Source: an uncultured Clostridia bacterium (GTDB lineage Bacteria; Bacillota; Clostridia; Christensenellales; Borkfalkiaceae). From it: 38,416 bases of DNA. Every line of letters begins with the position of its first letter. Position 1 is the first letter of the stretch. The position numbers and the translations under genes were made by a program. The stretch covers positions 1-38,416 of the forward strand of contig CAJOMP010000005.1 in assembly GCA_905235785.1 (NCBI GenBank), given 5' to 3'. This document shows, piece by piece, positions 21,591 through 30,235 of the stretch. The notes below the pieces were generated by a model. The model saw nothing but the letters and a program-made list of their open reading frames with translations. It was not told where the DNA came from and did no database searches.

Positions 21591-22098
21591 AAAACAGCGA
21601 ATTAAAGAAATGGCAGAAGATTTGCGCGCCGCCGAGAAAGAAGCGTCCAGAACCGTTTTGAAAGAAACGCGCGAGTTCATGAAAGAAAACCATCATTACA
21701 ATAGCAGATTAGACTACAAAATGGCTCATATCAAAAGTTGTTACGAGTTAACTGCCGAAACCCTTATTGACACGGGCTATCGGAAGGTGGGCGGGAACGA
21801 AGTTATTATAAGTAAAGAAGACTTAAAGAGAAGAGAGAAAAATTATAAAATCGGTCTTGGAAAGTCTCAATCGTGGGTAAAAAAACTTAAAAGCGACATA
21901 GAGCAATTAGAAAGTGAAAATTTTAACCTACAACGAAGCATTGATAAAGTTCGCGAAGAAACGACAAAAGAGACAATATTGGAACTTCTTAAGCGAAAGG
22001 AAGGAGTTTGCGATAGTTTTGAAAGTTGTTTTGATGTGGTTACGGTTAAAAATATTAAAGAGTTCGCTGAAGAGCACAACATAGAGGTGGAAGAATGA
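21583..22098 (+). CDS. Coiled-coil early protein, unknown
   Basis: A 171-residue charged helical protein (KRREKNYKIGLGKSQSWVKK, then SDIEQLESENFNLQRSIDKV). ATG 21583 follows GGAGG. It ends in an overlap with the next, membrane-anchored gene. No recognised domain. Its heptads might pair with the 90-residue coiled-coil protein just upstream. Confidence 0.65.
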   Translation: MSKKQRIKEMAEDLRAAEKEASRTVLKETREFMKENHHYNSRLDYKMAHIKSCYELTAETLIDTGYRKVGGNEVIISKEDLKRREKNYKIGLGKSQSWVKKLKSDIEQLESENFNLQRSIDKVREETTKETILELLKRKEGVCDSFESCFDVVTVKNIKEFAEEHNIEVEE

Positions 22099-22280
22099 AA
22101 AAGCCAAAACAAATTAAGGAGACTATGAGAACTATTTTTATTTTGCTATTTATAGTTTTCTGCGTTTTAGTGGTAGTTGCATTTATCGGTTTAGAAACAT
22201 ATCTTTGGATAAACTATGGCGGAAAACCGATCGGGGAAATCCCTACATGGGCGTTATATCTTATGTGGGGTAAAAATTAG
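22095..22280 (+). CDS. Small single-pass membrane protein
   Basis: A 61-residue protein with a basic N-terminus, one strong TM helix (about residues 13-36: IFILLFIVFCVLVVVAFIGL) and a short outside tail. Coupled by ATGA to the upstream gene. Function unknown. Confidence 0.65.
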   Translation: MKKPKQIKETMRTIFILLFIVFCVLVVVAFIGLETYLWINYGGKPIGEIPTWALYLMWGKN

Positions 22281-22291
22281 GAGGACAGAAA

Positions 22292-22495
22292 ATGAAAATT
22301 ATTTATCATATAGACGACGACTGGGTAAGATCGAGCGAAACGATAGAAGTAGTACTTGACGGTGATACTTTTAGCCTTCCGCCAAAACCAGAAACTGATA
22401 AGCACCTTCTATCAATAGGGTTAAACCTTGCAAAACTGCGCGGCCATACGTCCGTAACAAAAAGTTGCATTACAATTGTGGAGATAAAGAGATGA
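22292..22495 (+). CDS. Small early protein, unknown
   Basis: A 67-residue beta-rich protein (KIIYHIDDDWVRSSETIEVV). TAGGAGG site. It shares ATGA with the following membrane-protein gene. No family recognised. Confidence 0.55.
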   Translation: MKIIYHIDDDWVRSSETIEVVLDGDTFSLPPKPETDKHLLSIGLNLAKLRGHTSVTKSCITIVEIKR

Positions 22496-22986
22496 AAAAG
22501 AAAATTATAAAACTTATATTTGATATTATGATATCACTTGCTGGTTTAGTAGGTGCTTGGAACTGTATGGCGCAGGGGTTTGAATATCTGTTTATTGCAG
22601 AAGATCCTGACATGGCGGCGTTTAAAATATGTTCGAGTATTCTTATTTTAATAGCAACGGCACTTCTTATTTTCATTATTATTCCGCTCGAAATTGAGAA
22701 AATACAGGAAATAAAACGAAAGAAGAAAATAGTCAAACAAAGCAACAAGGCAAGACGGGGGAAAATCGCTGTTATAGGCACTTGCAGAAACGTAAGGCAG
22801 TTTATTCTTGCCCACAACAACGATACTAAAAACTATATCAAAGTAAGTCGCGAAGACGACGCCTTTGGACGAAGATTTACCGACTACATTATAGTAGGCA
22901 ATCCCGAATTAATTCCGAGTAGCGTTATAGAAGCGGTAAAAGATAGACTAATTTTCAAGAAGGGCATAAACCTTGACACATTTTAA
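22492..22986 (+). CDS. Two-TM membrane protein with cytoplasmic domain
   Basis: A 164-residue protein. TM1 about residues 8-25, TM2 about 45-68, then a basic linker (KRKKKIVKQSNKARRGK) and a soluble alpha/beta tail of about 75 residues. ATG 22492 is coupled to the previous stop. No recognised family; possibly an exclusion or host-modifying protein. Confidence 0.65.
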   Translation: MKKKIIKLIFDIMISLAGLVGAWNCMAQGFEYLFIAEDPDMAAFKICSSILILIATALLIFIIIPLEIEKIQEIKRKKKIVKQSNKARRGKIAVIGTCRNVRQFILAHNNDTKNYIKVSREDDAFGRRFTDYIIVGNPELIPSSVIEAVKDRLIFKKGINLDTF

Positions 22987-23016
22987 GATTTTACTAATCA
23001 GAAAGGAGCAAGAACG

Positions 23017-23259
23017 ATGAGCAAGAAAAATAAACACAACACCGAAAGAGAATGCAAAAACTACGCCCGGCAGTGCGGTATAGCGAATAATTGCAATAAC
23101 TGCAAAAACAGGGTTATGGGATACACGACAGATCCACGCACGGGTTTTTCTAAATTAGGCGTTAAGAAATGCCGCAAAGGATTAGATATTGCCGACAGCA
23201 TGCACAAGAGAGACTGCTTCGAGTGTTCGCAGGAAGGTTCGGCAAAGTGCTGTGACTGA
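23017..23259 (+). CDS. Cys-rich probable zinc-binding protein
   Basis: An 80-residue protein with ten cysteines, including CGIANNCNNCKNR and CFECSQEGSAKCC. It probably binds one or two zinc ions. AAAGGAG site. It is the last early gene before the late regulator, and its stop lies inside a dyad (23249-23276). Confidence 0.65.
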   Translation: MSKKNKHNTERECKNYARQCGIANNCNNCKNRVMGYTTDPRTGFSKLGVKKCRKGLDIADSMHKRDCFECSQEGSAKCCD

Positions 23260-23276
23260 TATTATGATATCACAGC
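23249..23276. promoter_or_regulatory. Inverted repeat before the late regulator gene
   Basis: GCTGTGA (23249-23255) pairs with TCACAGC (23270-23276). Nested inside, TGATAT (23257-23262) can pair with ATATCA (23267-23272). It has no T tract, so a protein-binding site or mRNA hairpin is more likely than a terminator. Confidence 0.5.
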
Positions 23277-23320
23277 GCAGGGAAGTGTAATCTATCCCAA
23301 ATTAAAAGGAGTCCGCCAAG

Positions 23321-23731
23321 ATGGACAAAAAAAGACGCGAGAAGATAGAGGACGCGTTCAGATCATACGAAAGCAACAAGGCAAAAATTAAGGAGTTGAA
23401 AGACGGTTTAACGGCGAGTATTTTGCCGGGAACGAGTTATGACAAAGTGTCGGTAATGACGTCGCCTAAAAATATGTTTGAAGAAAAAATGATTAAGTTT
23501 TTAGACGAAGAAGAAACTCTTATCCGATGGATTCAGGTAGTAGATTATACCCTTATAAAATATCACGGGGAATATAAGGACAAGCTTATAAAAGCGCTGT
23601 ATTTTGACAGGCTTTCAATCAACCGTGCGGCCCGTAAATTACATATTAATCGAGCAACGATATTCAGATGGAAAGATGAAATAATTTTATCGGCAGAATC
23701 CTTTGCGATTTCCTTACGAATTTTAAGGTAA
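23321..23731 (+). CDS. ArpU/RinA-like late transcription regulator
   Basis: A 136-residue protein. The N-terminal helical part ends in MFEEKMIKFLDEEE. The C-terminal part carries a sigma-region-4-like HTH (ALYFDRLSINRAARKLHINR ATIFRWKDEI). Size, order and position just before the packaging genes match the ArpU/RinA/LtrA regulators that turn on late transcription in Gram-positive phages. Its probable target, a palindrome and promoter, begins 8 bp after its stop. AAAAGGAG site. Confidence 0.8.
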   Translation: MDKKRREKIEDAFRSYESNKAKIKELKDGLTASILPGTSYDKVSVMTSPKNMFEEKMIKFLDEEETLIRWIQVVDYTLIKYHGEYKDKLIKALYFDRLSINRAARKLHINRATIFRWKDEIILSAESFAISLRILR

Positions 23732-23738
23732 ATAGGTG

Positions 23739-23755
23739 GTCGCAAAAATTGCGAC
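23739..23755. promoter_or_regulatory. Palindrome GTCGCAA-AAA-TTGCGAC, probable late activator site
   Basis: A perfect 7+7 dyad with a 3-bp centre. The centre lies about 42 bp upstream of the start point predicted from the extended -10 promoter at 23774-23782, which has no good -35 box. That is the usual place for an activator to contact RNA polymerase. Confidence 0.65.
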
Positions 23756-23773
23756 TATTTAGCCTAAAATATG

Positions 23774-23782
23774 TGATATAAT
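23774..23782 (+). promoter_or_regulatory. Extended -10 promoter (late promoter candidate)
   Basis: TG-A-TATAAT: TATAAT at 23777-23782 with the TG of an extended -10 at 23774-23775. No recognisable -35 at 17 bp. It should start an RNA near 23789. Confidence 0.7.
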
Positions 23783-23788
23783 AGATAT

Positions 23789-23887
23789 TGTCAAAAGGTT
23801 TCGTTGACGCCGAAAAAGGGCGTAATTAGGGCGCGAAACCGAAATATAAAACGACGTTCAGATACACAGCGAACGCCGTTTTTTTGA
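23789..23887 (+). ncRNA. Structured small RNA or late leader of about 100 nt
   Basis: No open frame is credible here. GGTTTCG (23797-23803) pairs with CGAAACC (23834-23840). Inside it, ACGCC (23807-23811) pairs with GGCGT (23819-23823) around a GAAAAAG loop, leaving a conserved-looking single strand AATTAGGGCG. The following hairpin is a terminator, so the promoter at 23774 would make a discrete RNA. It may act in trans, or be a leader whose terminator is read through late. I cannot assign it to a known family. Confidence 0.55.
23848..23886 (+). terminator. Intrinsic terminator of the small RNA
   Basis: AAACGACGTTC (23848-23858) pairs with GAACGCCGTTT (23871-23881) with a single A-C mismatch and a 12-nt loop. 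The T7 run is at 23879-23885. Confidence 0.8.
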
Positions 23888-23904
23888 CGCTTGCCTCCTT
23901 ATAT

Positions 23905-23964
23905 TGACAAGGACGGTTTGTGGGTTTGTTTTCTTCATTTGTCTACCCACGCTCCGCCTTGTCA
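23905..23964. other. Long imperfect hairpin upstream of the packaging genes
   Basis: TGACAAGG (23905-23912) pairs with CCTTGTCA (23957-23964), CGG (23914-23916) with CCG (23954-23956), and TGGGT (23921-23925) with ACCCA (23945-23949), around a T-rich loop. There is no T tract. It could be a packaging recognition structure or an RNA element. The rest of 23965-24033 is AT-rich with nothing clear beyond the next ribosome site (TAGGTG). Confidence 0.55.
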
Positions 23965-24033
23965 CGATAATTGAATATTATTTCTTAATAAAAAGTGTAA
24001 GAGTAATATTTTTTTATATAAATAGGTGATTTT

Positions 24034-25284
24034 ATGGAAGAAAAGAATAACAGACCGCAGATTGTTTACGTTCCGGTCAAAGACCTAAAACTAAACCCGA
24101 ACAATCCGAGAAAGAACGATGAGTCTGTGCCTACGGTAATACTCTCCATTCAGAAATACGGATTTAAGAATCCGCTTATCTGCAACACCGATTACGTTGT
24201 CTATTGCGGAAATACAAGGCTTAAAGCGGCGCGCAAACTTAAACTCAAGGAAGTTCCGTGTATTGTCGCCGACGACCTGTCTCCCGAAGAAATAAGGGAG
24301 TTCGCCATAGTGGACAATAAATCGAACGAAATTGCCGAGTGGGACGACGAACTTTTAAAGGCTGAACTTGAAGAATTAGAGGGAATAAAAGATTTTGACT
24401 TTGATTTTGAACTGGGCGGCGGTTCAGGTCTTGAAATAAAAACGGAAGCGGTCGAAGATGAACCGCCGGAAGTGGACGAAGAGAACGAGCCGCTAACTAA
24501 ATCAGGCGACTTATGGATTTTAGGGAAACACCGTTTAATTTGTGGCGATTGCACAGATAAAGAAGTTATTTCCTGTTTAACCGAAGGCGAGAGCGTGGAC
24601 TTGTTGTTAACAGATCCACCGTATAACGTGGGATACGTCGGGAAGACAAAAGACGCGCTTACAATGAAAAACGATAAGCAGAACCCTGACGAATTCTATA
24701 ATTTCCTGCTTAAAGCGTTTACAGCAAGTTCGGAAGTAATGAAGGCAGGCGCAGCGTTTTATGTATGGTTTGCTTCACGGAATCATGTCACGGTAGAAAA
24801 CGCTCTGACGGCGGCGGATATGCCTGTAAGAGAAGAATTGATATGGGTAAAGAATTCACTTGTTCAGGGTAGACAGGATTATCAATGGCGACACGAACCG
24901 TGTCTTTACGGATGGAAGGACGGCGCGGCGCATTTATGGAATTCAGACAGGAAACAAACAACTGTAATAGAATGTAATAAACCCGTAAGAAACGGGGAAC
25001 ATCCGACAATTAAACCGGTAACACTGTTCCACTATTTGATACAAAACAGCACGAAATCGGGGAACAAAGTCCTTGACACCTTCGGCGGAAGCGGAACAAC
25101 GCTTATTTCCTGCGAACAAAATAATCGTGTTTGTTATATGGTTGAAATCGAGCCGAAATACTGTGACGTTATAGTGAAGCGATACATAACCTTTACGGGC
25201 AACGATAACGGTGTGTTTTTACTGCGAAACGGAGAGAGGATGTCGTATGCGGAAGCAGTTAAAAGACATGGTGCAGGAAAGTAA
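24034..25284 (+). CDS. ParB-like nuclease domain fused to DNA amino-methyltransferase
   Basis: A 416-residue protein. An N-terminal ParB/Srx domain (about 11-115) has LKLNPNNPRK and the GNTRLKAARK (59-68) signature. An acidic linker follows, then a beta-class methyltransferase with DPPY (194-197) before FGGSGTT (350-356). It methylates adenine N6 or cytosine N4 in DNA, with the ParB part probably giving DNA binding. This fusion is a common phage gene next to terminase, and here it opens the packaging operon. Weak TAGGTG ribosome site. Confidence 0.9.
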   Translation: MEEKNNRPQIVYVPVKDLKLNPNNPRKNDESVPTVILSIQKYGFKNPLICNTDYVVYCGNTRLKAARKLKLKEVPCIVADDLSPEEIREFAIVDNKSNEIAEWDDELLKAELEELEGIKDFDFDFELGGGSGLEIKTEAVEDEPPEVDEENEPLTKSGDLWILGKHRLICGDCTDKEVISCLTEGESVDLLLTDPPYNVGYVGKTKDALTMKNDKQNPDEFYNFLLKAFTASSEVMKAGAAFYVWFASRNHVTVENALTAADMPVREELIWVKNSLVQGRQDYQWRHEPCLYGWKDGAAHLWNSDRKQTTVIECNKPVRNGEHPTIKPVTLFHYLIQNSTKSGNKVLDTFGGSGTTLISCEQNNRVCYMVEIEPKYCDVIVKRYITFTGNDNGVFLLRNGERMSYAEAVKRHGAGK

Positions 25285-25373
25285 GTAGTAAGTAAATATA
25301 ATAATAAAAGAAAATTAAGAGTCAATTTTTATATTTAAAATTAATTTAAAGATATATAGCAAAACAGGGAATT

Positions 25374-25835
25374 ATGAAATATGACTGGATAAGCCTAAAA
25401 AGAAAGTTTATCACGAAGTGTCAGGGCAACAAAAAATACACGCTGAAACAGTTTGCCGAAGACGAGAAAATTTCCTACTCTTTGGTTCGTAAAAACTCCT
25501 GCGGTTGGATAGATGAACGAGGAACAAAACAGGAACAAAGGAATAACAAAATTACCGAAAAAACCATTGAGAGGCAAATTGAAAGTTTTGTGGAAATGAA
25601 CTCGCACCATTACGACTTGGCGAACAAGTTATTTGAAGTAATGGAAAAAACGTTTAGCGAGCAGAACCTAATAAAGTCTCCGAAATCGATAAACATACTT
25701 TCAAAGGCTTTATTGAATTTACAAAACGTTCAGCGAACTGCAAGCGGAGCAGATAAAACAAACGGTGGGGCGGCGGAACTGATACAGGAATTTATAAAGG
25801 CGGTGCAAGATGAGAACTCTGATAAACCGATATAG
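25374..25835 (+). CDS. terS: Terminase small subunit (probable)
   Basis: A 153-residue protein. An N-terminal HTH-like region (about 5-50: KKYTLKQFAEDEKISYSLVR) is followed by a helical oligomerisation domain (about 60-125) and an acidic tail. It overlaps the large-subunit gene by 26 bp, the usual arrangement. It should bind the packaging start site and feed DNA to the large subunit. Assignment rests on position, size and domain order. An 89-bp AT-rich gap with GTAAGTAGTAAGTAAA precedes it and might hold the packaging site. Confidence 0.75.
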   Translation: MKYDWISLKRKFITKCQGNKKYTLKQFAEDEKISYSLVRKNSCGWIDERGTKQEQRNNKITEKTIERQIESFVEMNSHHYDLANKLFEVMEKTFSEQNLIKSPKSINILSKALLNLQNVQRTASGADKTNGGAAELIQEFIKAVQDENSDKPI

Positions 25836-27195
25836 AAACAATCCTGTTCTTTTTGCACGTGAAGTGTTAAAAGCCGCACCGGAAGACGAGCAGATACAGA
25901 TGCTTAATTCCGTCCGTGATAATCGTATGACCGCAGTCAAGGCAGGGCACGGTGTAGGTAAAACGACTTCTCTTGCGTGGATAATTTTATGGTTCATGCT
26001 CACAAGACCGTATCCGAAAATACCATGCACAGCGCCGACAATGCACCAGCTTCGTGATATACTGTGGGCCGAGATTTCAAAGTGGCTTTATCGGAGCGAT
26101 ATTTTAACGCAGTTCTTCGATTGGACGGTTGAAAGACTTTCACTTAAAACACAAGAAGAAAACTGGTTCGCGGTCGCAAGAACGGCAACACAGCCTGACG
26201 CCATGCAAGGATTCCACGCCGACAGCCTTTTGTTTGTGGTTGACGAAGCAAGCGGTGTCAATGATCAGATATTCGAGCCGATTCTCGGTGCGCTGACAGG
26301 ACAGGAAACAAGATTTATTATGGTAGGAAACCCGACGAAAACAGTCGGATTTTTTTATGACGCTTTTACGAAGAGCCGAGCGATGTTTAATTGCTTTACG
26401 CTAAACGCCGAAAACAGCAAGCGTGTTTCTCACGACTTCGTTCAGGCGATTATAAATTTATACGGCAAAGACAGCGATCCGTACCGCGTCCGTGTTCTGG
26501 GCGAGTTTCCGAAGTCTCAACCTGATACGTTCATTTCGTTGGAACTTATAGAGCGCGGCATAAATAATTACAACACGAAGAGCAAGGACGATAAAGAACT
26601 TATCGCATTGCACTTGGGTGTTGACGTGGCACGGTTCGGCGACGATGAAAGCACAATATATTTATCGAAAGAATACAAAGACGGCACTTATATTTCACGG
26701 AAATTAGAAGTGATATATAAAAACACTACGGTAGAACTCACAGGGCATACAAAGGCGCAAATTCGTTATTTAAATACCGCTTATCCGAGTATAACGGTAA
26801 ATGTTAACGTGGACGGAACAGGCGTCGGCGCGGGAGTGGTGGACGAGCTGGACAGTAATCACGGCGACTTAAACTATCGCGTTATAGAACAGACCTTCGG
26901 CGGTCAGGGTGGAACTCTTAACGAAGAGCCTATAAAATATAGCAATAATACCGGGTTAATCTGGGGCAATATCCGCCGCCTGCTTTTTGACGATAAATTG
27001 TGGCTTGAAGAAGACGGCGAACTCGTGGCGCAGTTATCTAACCGAAAATATACCGTAAACGAAGACGGCTTTATTCAGTTAGAGCGAAAACAAGACATGA
27101 AAAAAAGAGACATATCGTCGCCGGATAGGGCGGACGGTCTCGGACTTTCTCTATCAACGAATTTACAGCATTTCACGGGAATGCTCGATTATTAA
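25810..27195 (+). CDS. terL: Terminase large subunit
   Basis: A 461-residue protein. The ATPase part has Walker A AGHGVGKT (45-52) and Walker B LLFVVDEAS (D145, E146). An RNase-H-like nuclease follows with D272 in GVDVARFGDD, D335 in NVDGTGVG, and D439/D442 in SPDRADGLGL. It pumps DNA into the procapsid through the portal and cuts it. Length is normal for the family. It starts inside the small-subunit gene, so the two are translationally coupled. Confidence 0.95.
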   Translation: MRTLINRYRNNPVLFAREVLKAAPEDEQIQMLNSVRDNRMTAVKAGHGVGKTTSLAWIILWFMLTRPYPKIPCTAPTMHQLRDILWAEISKWLYRSDILTQFFDWTVERLSLKTQEENWFAVARTATQPDAMQGFHADSLLFVVDEASGVNDQIFEPILGALTGQETRFIMVGNPTKTVGFFYDAFTKSRAMFNCFTLNAENSKRVSHDFVQAIINLYGKDSDPYRVRVLGEFPKSQPDTFISLELIERGINNYNTKSKDDKELIALHLGVDVARFGDDESTIYLSKEYKDGTYISRKLEVIYKNTTVELTGHTKAQIRYLNTAYPSITVNVNVDGTGVGAGVVDELDSNHGDLNYRVIEQTFGGQGGTLNEEPIKYSNNTGLIWGNIRRLLFDDKLWLEEDGELVAQLSNRKYTVNEDGFIQLERKQDMKKRDISSPDRADGLGLSLSTNLQHFTGMLDY

Positions 27196-27206
27196 AAGGA
27201 GCGATT

Positions 27207-28778
27207 ATGTTATTTAATTTTGACTGGTTAAAACAGGGCGAGAAGTTTCCGCCTGTATCCGAATTAGGTCGCATTAAAGGTTATAAAGACAATGCGGCGC
27301 TTTTTGAAGACGATACTTACCACGTGTTAAAGCCTTACCAAGAAAGGCTCATGAGTATAATTAAAGACTTAAAAGAGTCGGACACCATAAACACAACTTT
27401 TTATGAAACGCCAGCGTATTGGCAGTTATCCACTATAAAAACGATGGATTTAATGGTGGGCGACGAGCCGACTATAATCTGCGAAAAGGCAAAAGACAGG
27501 TTAACCGAAGTATTAAACGAAAGTGATTTTATAGCGAAACTGTCAGAACTCGTTATTGACAACGATTCGCTCGGCGAGTGTCTCATCCGTCCTTACATAG
27601 ACAAAAAGGGAAAAAGAAACTTCGTTACGCAGAATCCGCAGATGTGGTTTCCTGTTGTAAACCCTGAAAACAACAAGGAAGTAATAGCCGATACACTCGT
27701 CTGGCCCGTATGCACTTATTCGGACGCTAATCATCCCGAAAGAAATAAATACGAGCTTTATGCTAAAATACAGAATCGTGGCGAGAACTCGTGTATTTTC
27801 CGCAGATACCAAGTCACAAGTTTAAGTAAGCACGAAGACTATGTCGATACTAACACCAGTGAGCATTACGGAAAGCAGATATTTTTTGCTATCGGAGCGC
27901 TTATAGAAGAGAAGAAAGAGGAAACACCGTGCGACCAGTTGATTATATCTATTCACGGCATTACAACGTCAAGAAATAATCACGGGATATCTTCCTACGA
28001 TAGAATAACTGCTATCGTTGCAGAAATCGGTATTCGTGAAAGTTTAGGTAATTTTATATTAGACCAGAACGCCGCGCCGAGAATGGCAGCACCTGACAGT
28101 GCGTTTACAAAAGGTGAAAACGGTAAATGGCATTTGAAAACAGGCGGTCGCTCTTTCGTGGTTGCACCAAACTCACAAGTTCCTGTCTATGTGACGTGGG
28201 ACGGAAACTTAATCGCTAACGAAAACCGAATCGCAGAGTTAAAGAAAACGCTTTACTCAATGTGTGAAATGGGTTCGGTTATCAACAATGACGATATTAA
28301 CAGTTCGCAAGGCTACGAGGCACTTGAAGTAAAACTCACAAGCCCGAAATCGAAAGTTCGTCGTATGGCAAGTAAATTCAAAGCGCCTTTGAAAAAATTG
28401 ATTGCTTTTCTTTTGGAAGACGTTAGCGCCGATGACGTTAATATCATATTCAACGAAGGGATACCGACTTCGGAAGGGCAGAATATAGCGATAGCGCAAT
28501 CGAAGAAAAATCTCGGCTTTTCGTTTAAGTCTATTGCGATGGAGTATTTCGGACTTACGGAAGATCAAGCAGAAGAAGAATGGGAGAAAGCAAGGGAAGA
28601 AAACGCGGACAGTTTTGTGGAACAGTTCGGTGGATCTCGGAACGTTCTTTTCGGCGGCAGCACAAACGGCGATAAAGGCGGCACAGGTGAAAATAAAGGC
28701 ACGGACGGGCAAGAACCCGACGACAATAAAAACGACGGAAACAAGCTAAAGAGCGAGCCTGACGGCGGCGGAGAATAA
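27207..28778 (+). CDS. Portal protein (SPP1 gp6-like)
   Basis: A 523-residue protein directly after the large terminase. The middle and C-terminal part (AAPRMAAPDSAFTKGENGKW, TLYSMCEMGSVINNDDINSS) and the acidic Gly/Asn/Asp-rich tail (about 480-523) fit the SPP1-gp6-type portal family. It forms the dodecameric channel at one capsid vertex. AAAAGGAG site; 11 bp after the terminase. Confidence 0.85.
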   Translation: MLFNFDWLKQGEKFPPVSELGRIKGYKDNAALFEDDTYHVLKPYQERLMSIIKDLKESDTINTTFYETPAYWQLSTIKTMDLMVGDEPTIICEKAKDRLTEVLNESDFIAKLSELVIDNDSLGECLIRPYIDKKGKRNFVTQNPQMWFPVVNPENNKEVIADTLVWPVCTYSDANHPERNKYELYAKIQNRGENSCIFRRYQVTSLSKHEDYVDTNTSEHYGKQIFFAIGALIEEKKEETPCDQLIISIHGITTSRNNHGISSYDRITAIVAEIGIRESLGNFILDQNAAPRMAAPDSAFTKGENGKWHLKTGGRSFVVAPNSQVPVYVTWDGNLIANENRIAELKKTLYSMCEMGSVINNDDINSSQGYEALEVKLTSPKSKVRRMASKFKAPLKKLIAFLLEDVSADDVNIIFNEGIPTSEGQNIAIAQSKKNLGFSFKSIAMEYFGLTEDQAEEEWEKAREENADSFVEQFGGSRNVLFGGSTNGDKGGTGENKGTDGQEPDDNKNDGNKLKSEPDGGGE

Positions 28779-28783
28779 AGACA

Positions 28784-30235
28784 ATGCCCGATATTGACAG
28801 CGAAAGGCTGAAACAGCTTATATCAGCGTTCAAATCTGCCGAAGAACAGGTGCAATCGGTCTTACTTGATACCAATGCCAAGAGCGTGGAAGATTACAGG
28901 TTAAAGGTAGATAAAAAGTTAGATAAAGTCAGTGTGTCGCTTATGCGAGAGTCAATAGACTGGGCGGAAAAAGACCTTCCGAAAGCATATCGGGAAGGCG
29001 AGAAGAGAACGGACAGTTGTATAGGCGGTTCGCACGGTCTCGTTTTCGGAACGCTTAAAGACACGGCAATAGAAACGCCGTATATAGAACTTGCCCGGCA
29101 CACGCAATACGCTAACGATTATCAGAAGAAAATAATTGACGACGCTATTTTAGAAGCGGAAAAGGACGGCTACGGCGCTACGGTAAGCAAGGTTAAAGAC
29201 ATTATTCAGGACACGCTTGCGAAAGACAATGCGAGTATGATAGTTCAATACTCCAACGGTGCAAAAATGCCGCTTGAAAAATACGCGGAAATGCTGGCCC
29301 GAACTTCGAGAATAGAAACGGCAAACAGGGGCTCATTTGACCGTTCGCTTAAAAATGGCATTGATTTAGTGCGTTGCACTAAAGTTCCGAACTGTTGTCC
29401 GTATTGCCAGATGTATGAAGACAAGGTTTATTCTCTTACAGGACGCGACAGTCGGTTTCCGTATATCTACGACACGGCACTGCAACGCGGTTATGATATC
29501 ATGCACCCGAATTGCCGACACGAGTTCCCACCTTTTATTGAAGAAATGTATGCGCAAGAAGAATTACAGGCGCTTATAGAGAAAAGCAACCACTTTAAGA
29601 AATTAAGCCCTGACGATAAATTGTTTAAGATTTATAACGAAAATCAGGCGCTTTTAAGACAGTGGAACGAAGAGCGGCACGAGTTTAATAATATGCAAGC
29701 CTATTACAAGGCAAAGGGCGAAGAACCCCCTTACACAACTCTCGGCGGGTTCAGAAGGGCGCACAGAAGCAACGAAAACACGTTTGCTTATAAAAAGAGC
29801 CATAATGCCGTTAGAGACTTTCAGCAATACGGAAGATGGAAAGACGTTGCGGGTGAAAAAAATGTTCCGAAATCATTTGCCGAATTTCAAGAAATAAAGT
29901 ATAATAGACCTGACGACTTTCAGCAAATATTAAGTTCTGTTAGAGGACGTTCGGCAGTTCTACAAGACAGACTTGATTTTCGGTATGAAGGCGAAAACGG
30001 TTTTATACCAAGCAAGACTGTTATATCTCATGTGAAAGTGATAGCGGGAAAAGGTTCAAACACTCCGTTAAGGGTTGCGGACAGTCTCGCAGTTAAATAC
30101 GGCGGCGAACCTGACGACTGGCAAAAGAAAGTCGGGCAAGTAGAAAGTAATAAGTATTTATTTGACGTTCATTGGTATGAGATAGATTATAAACAATACG
30201 GCGCAAAGTTAAAAGGAAGAAAGGAAAAGAAATGA
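28784..30235 (+). CDS. Minor capsid protein (min_cap2/MuF-type) with extra C-terminal domain
   Basis: A 483-residue protein. Residues about 1-265 match phage minor capsid protein 2/head-morphogenesis proteins. They carry the conserved core CPYCQMYEDKVYSLTG and a His/Cys motif, HPNCRHEFPPF. Residues about 385-483 are a separate small domain (KVIAGKGSNTPLRVADSLAV KYGG, DVHWYEID), like the variable C-terminal cargo domains of phage MuF proteins, many of which are BECR-fold RNase toxins. Whether this one is toxic is not shown. It is coupled by ATGA to a tiny downstream gene. Confidence 0.8.
   Translation: MPDIDSERLKQLISAFKSAEEQVQSVLLDTNAKSVEDYRLKVDKKLDKVSVSLMRESIDWAEKDLPKAYREGEKRTDSCIGGSHGLVFGTLKDTAIETPYIELARHTQYANDYQKKIIDDAILEAEKDGYGATVSKVKDIIQDTLAKDNASMIVQYSNGAKMPLEKYAEMLARTSRIETANRGSFDRSLKNGIDLVRCTKVPNCCPYCQMYEDKVYSLTGRDSRFPYIYDTALQRGYDIMHPNCRHEFPPFIEEMYAQEELQALIEKSNHFKKLSPDDKLFKIYNENQALLRQWNEERHEFNNMQAYYKAKGEEPPYTTLGGFRRAHRSNENTFAYKKSHNAVRDFQQYGRWKDVAGEKNVPKSFAEFQEIKYNRPDDFQQILSSVRGRSAVLQDRLDFRYEGENGFIPSKTVISHVKVIAGKGSNTPLRVADSLAVKYGGEPDDWQKKVGQVESNKYLFDVHWYEIDYKQYGAKLKGRKEKK

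Noticed and set aside
23739..23755. Terminator for the late regulator gene
   Set aside because: The dyad is not followed by a T tract on either strand, and it sits at an activator distance from an extended -10 promoter.
25285..25373. Small gene between ParB-methyltransferase and terminase
   Set aside because: Very AT-rich with stops in all frames; direct repeats of GTAAGTA type are weak. At most a packaging or leader region.
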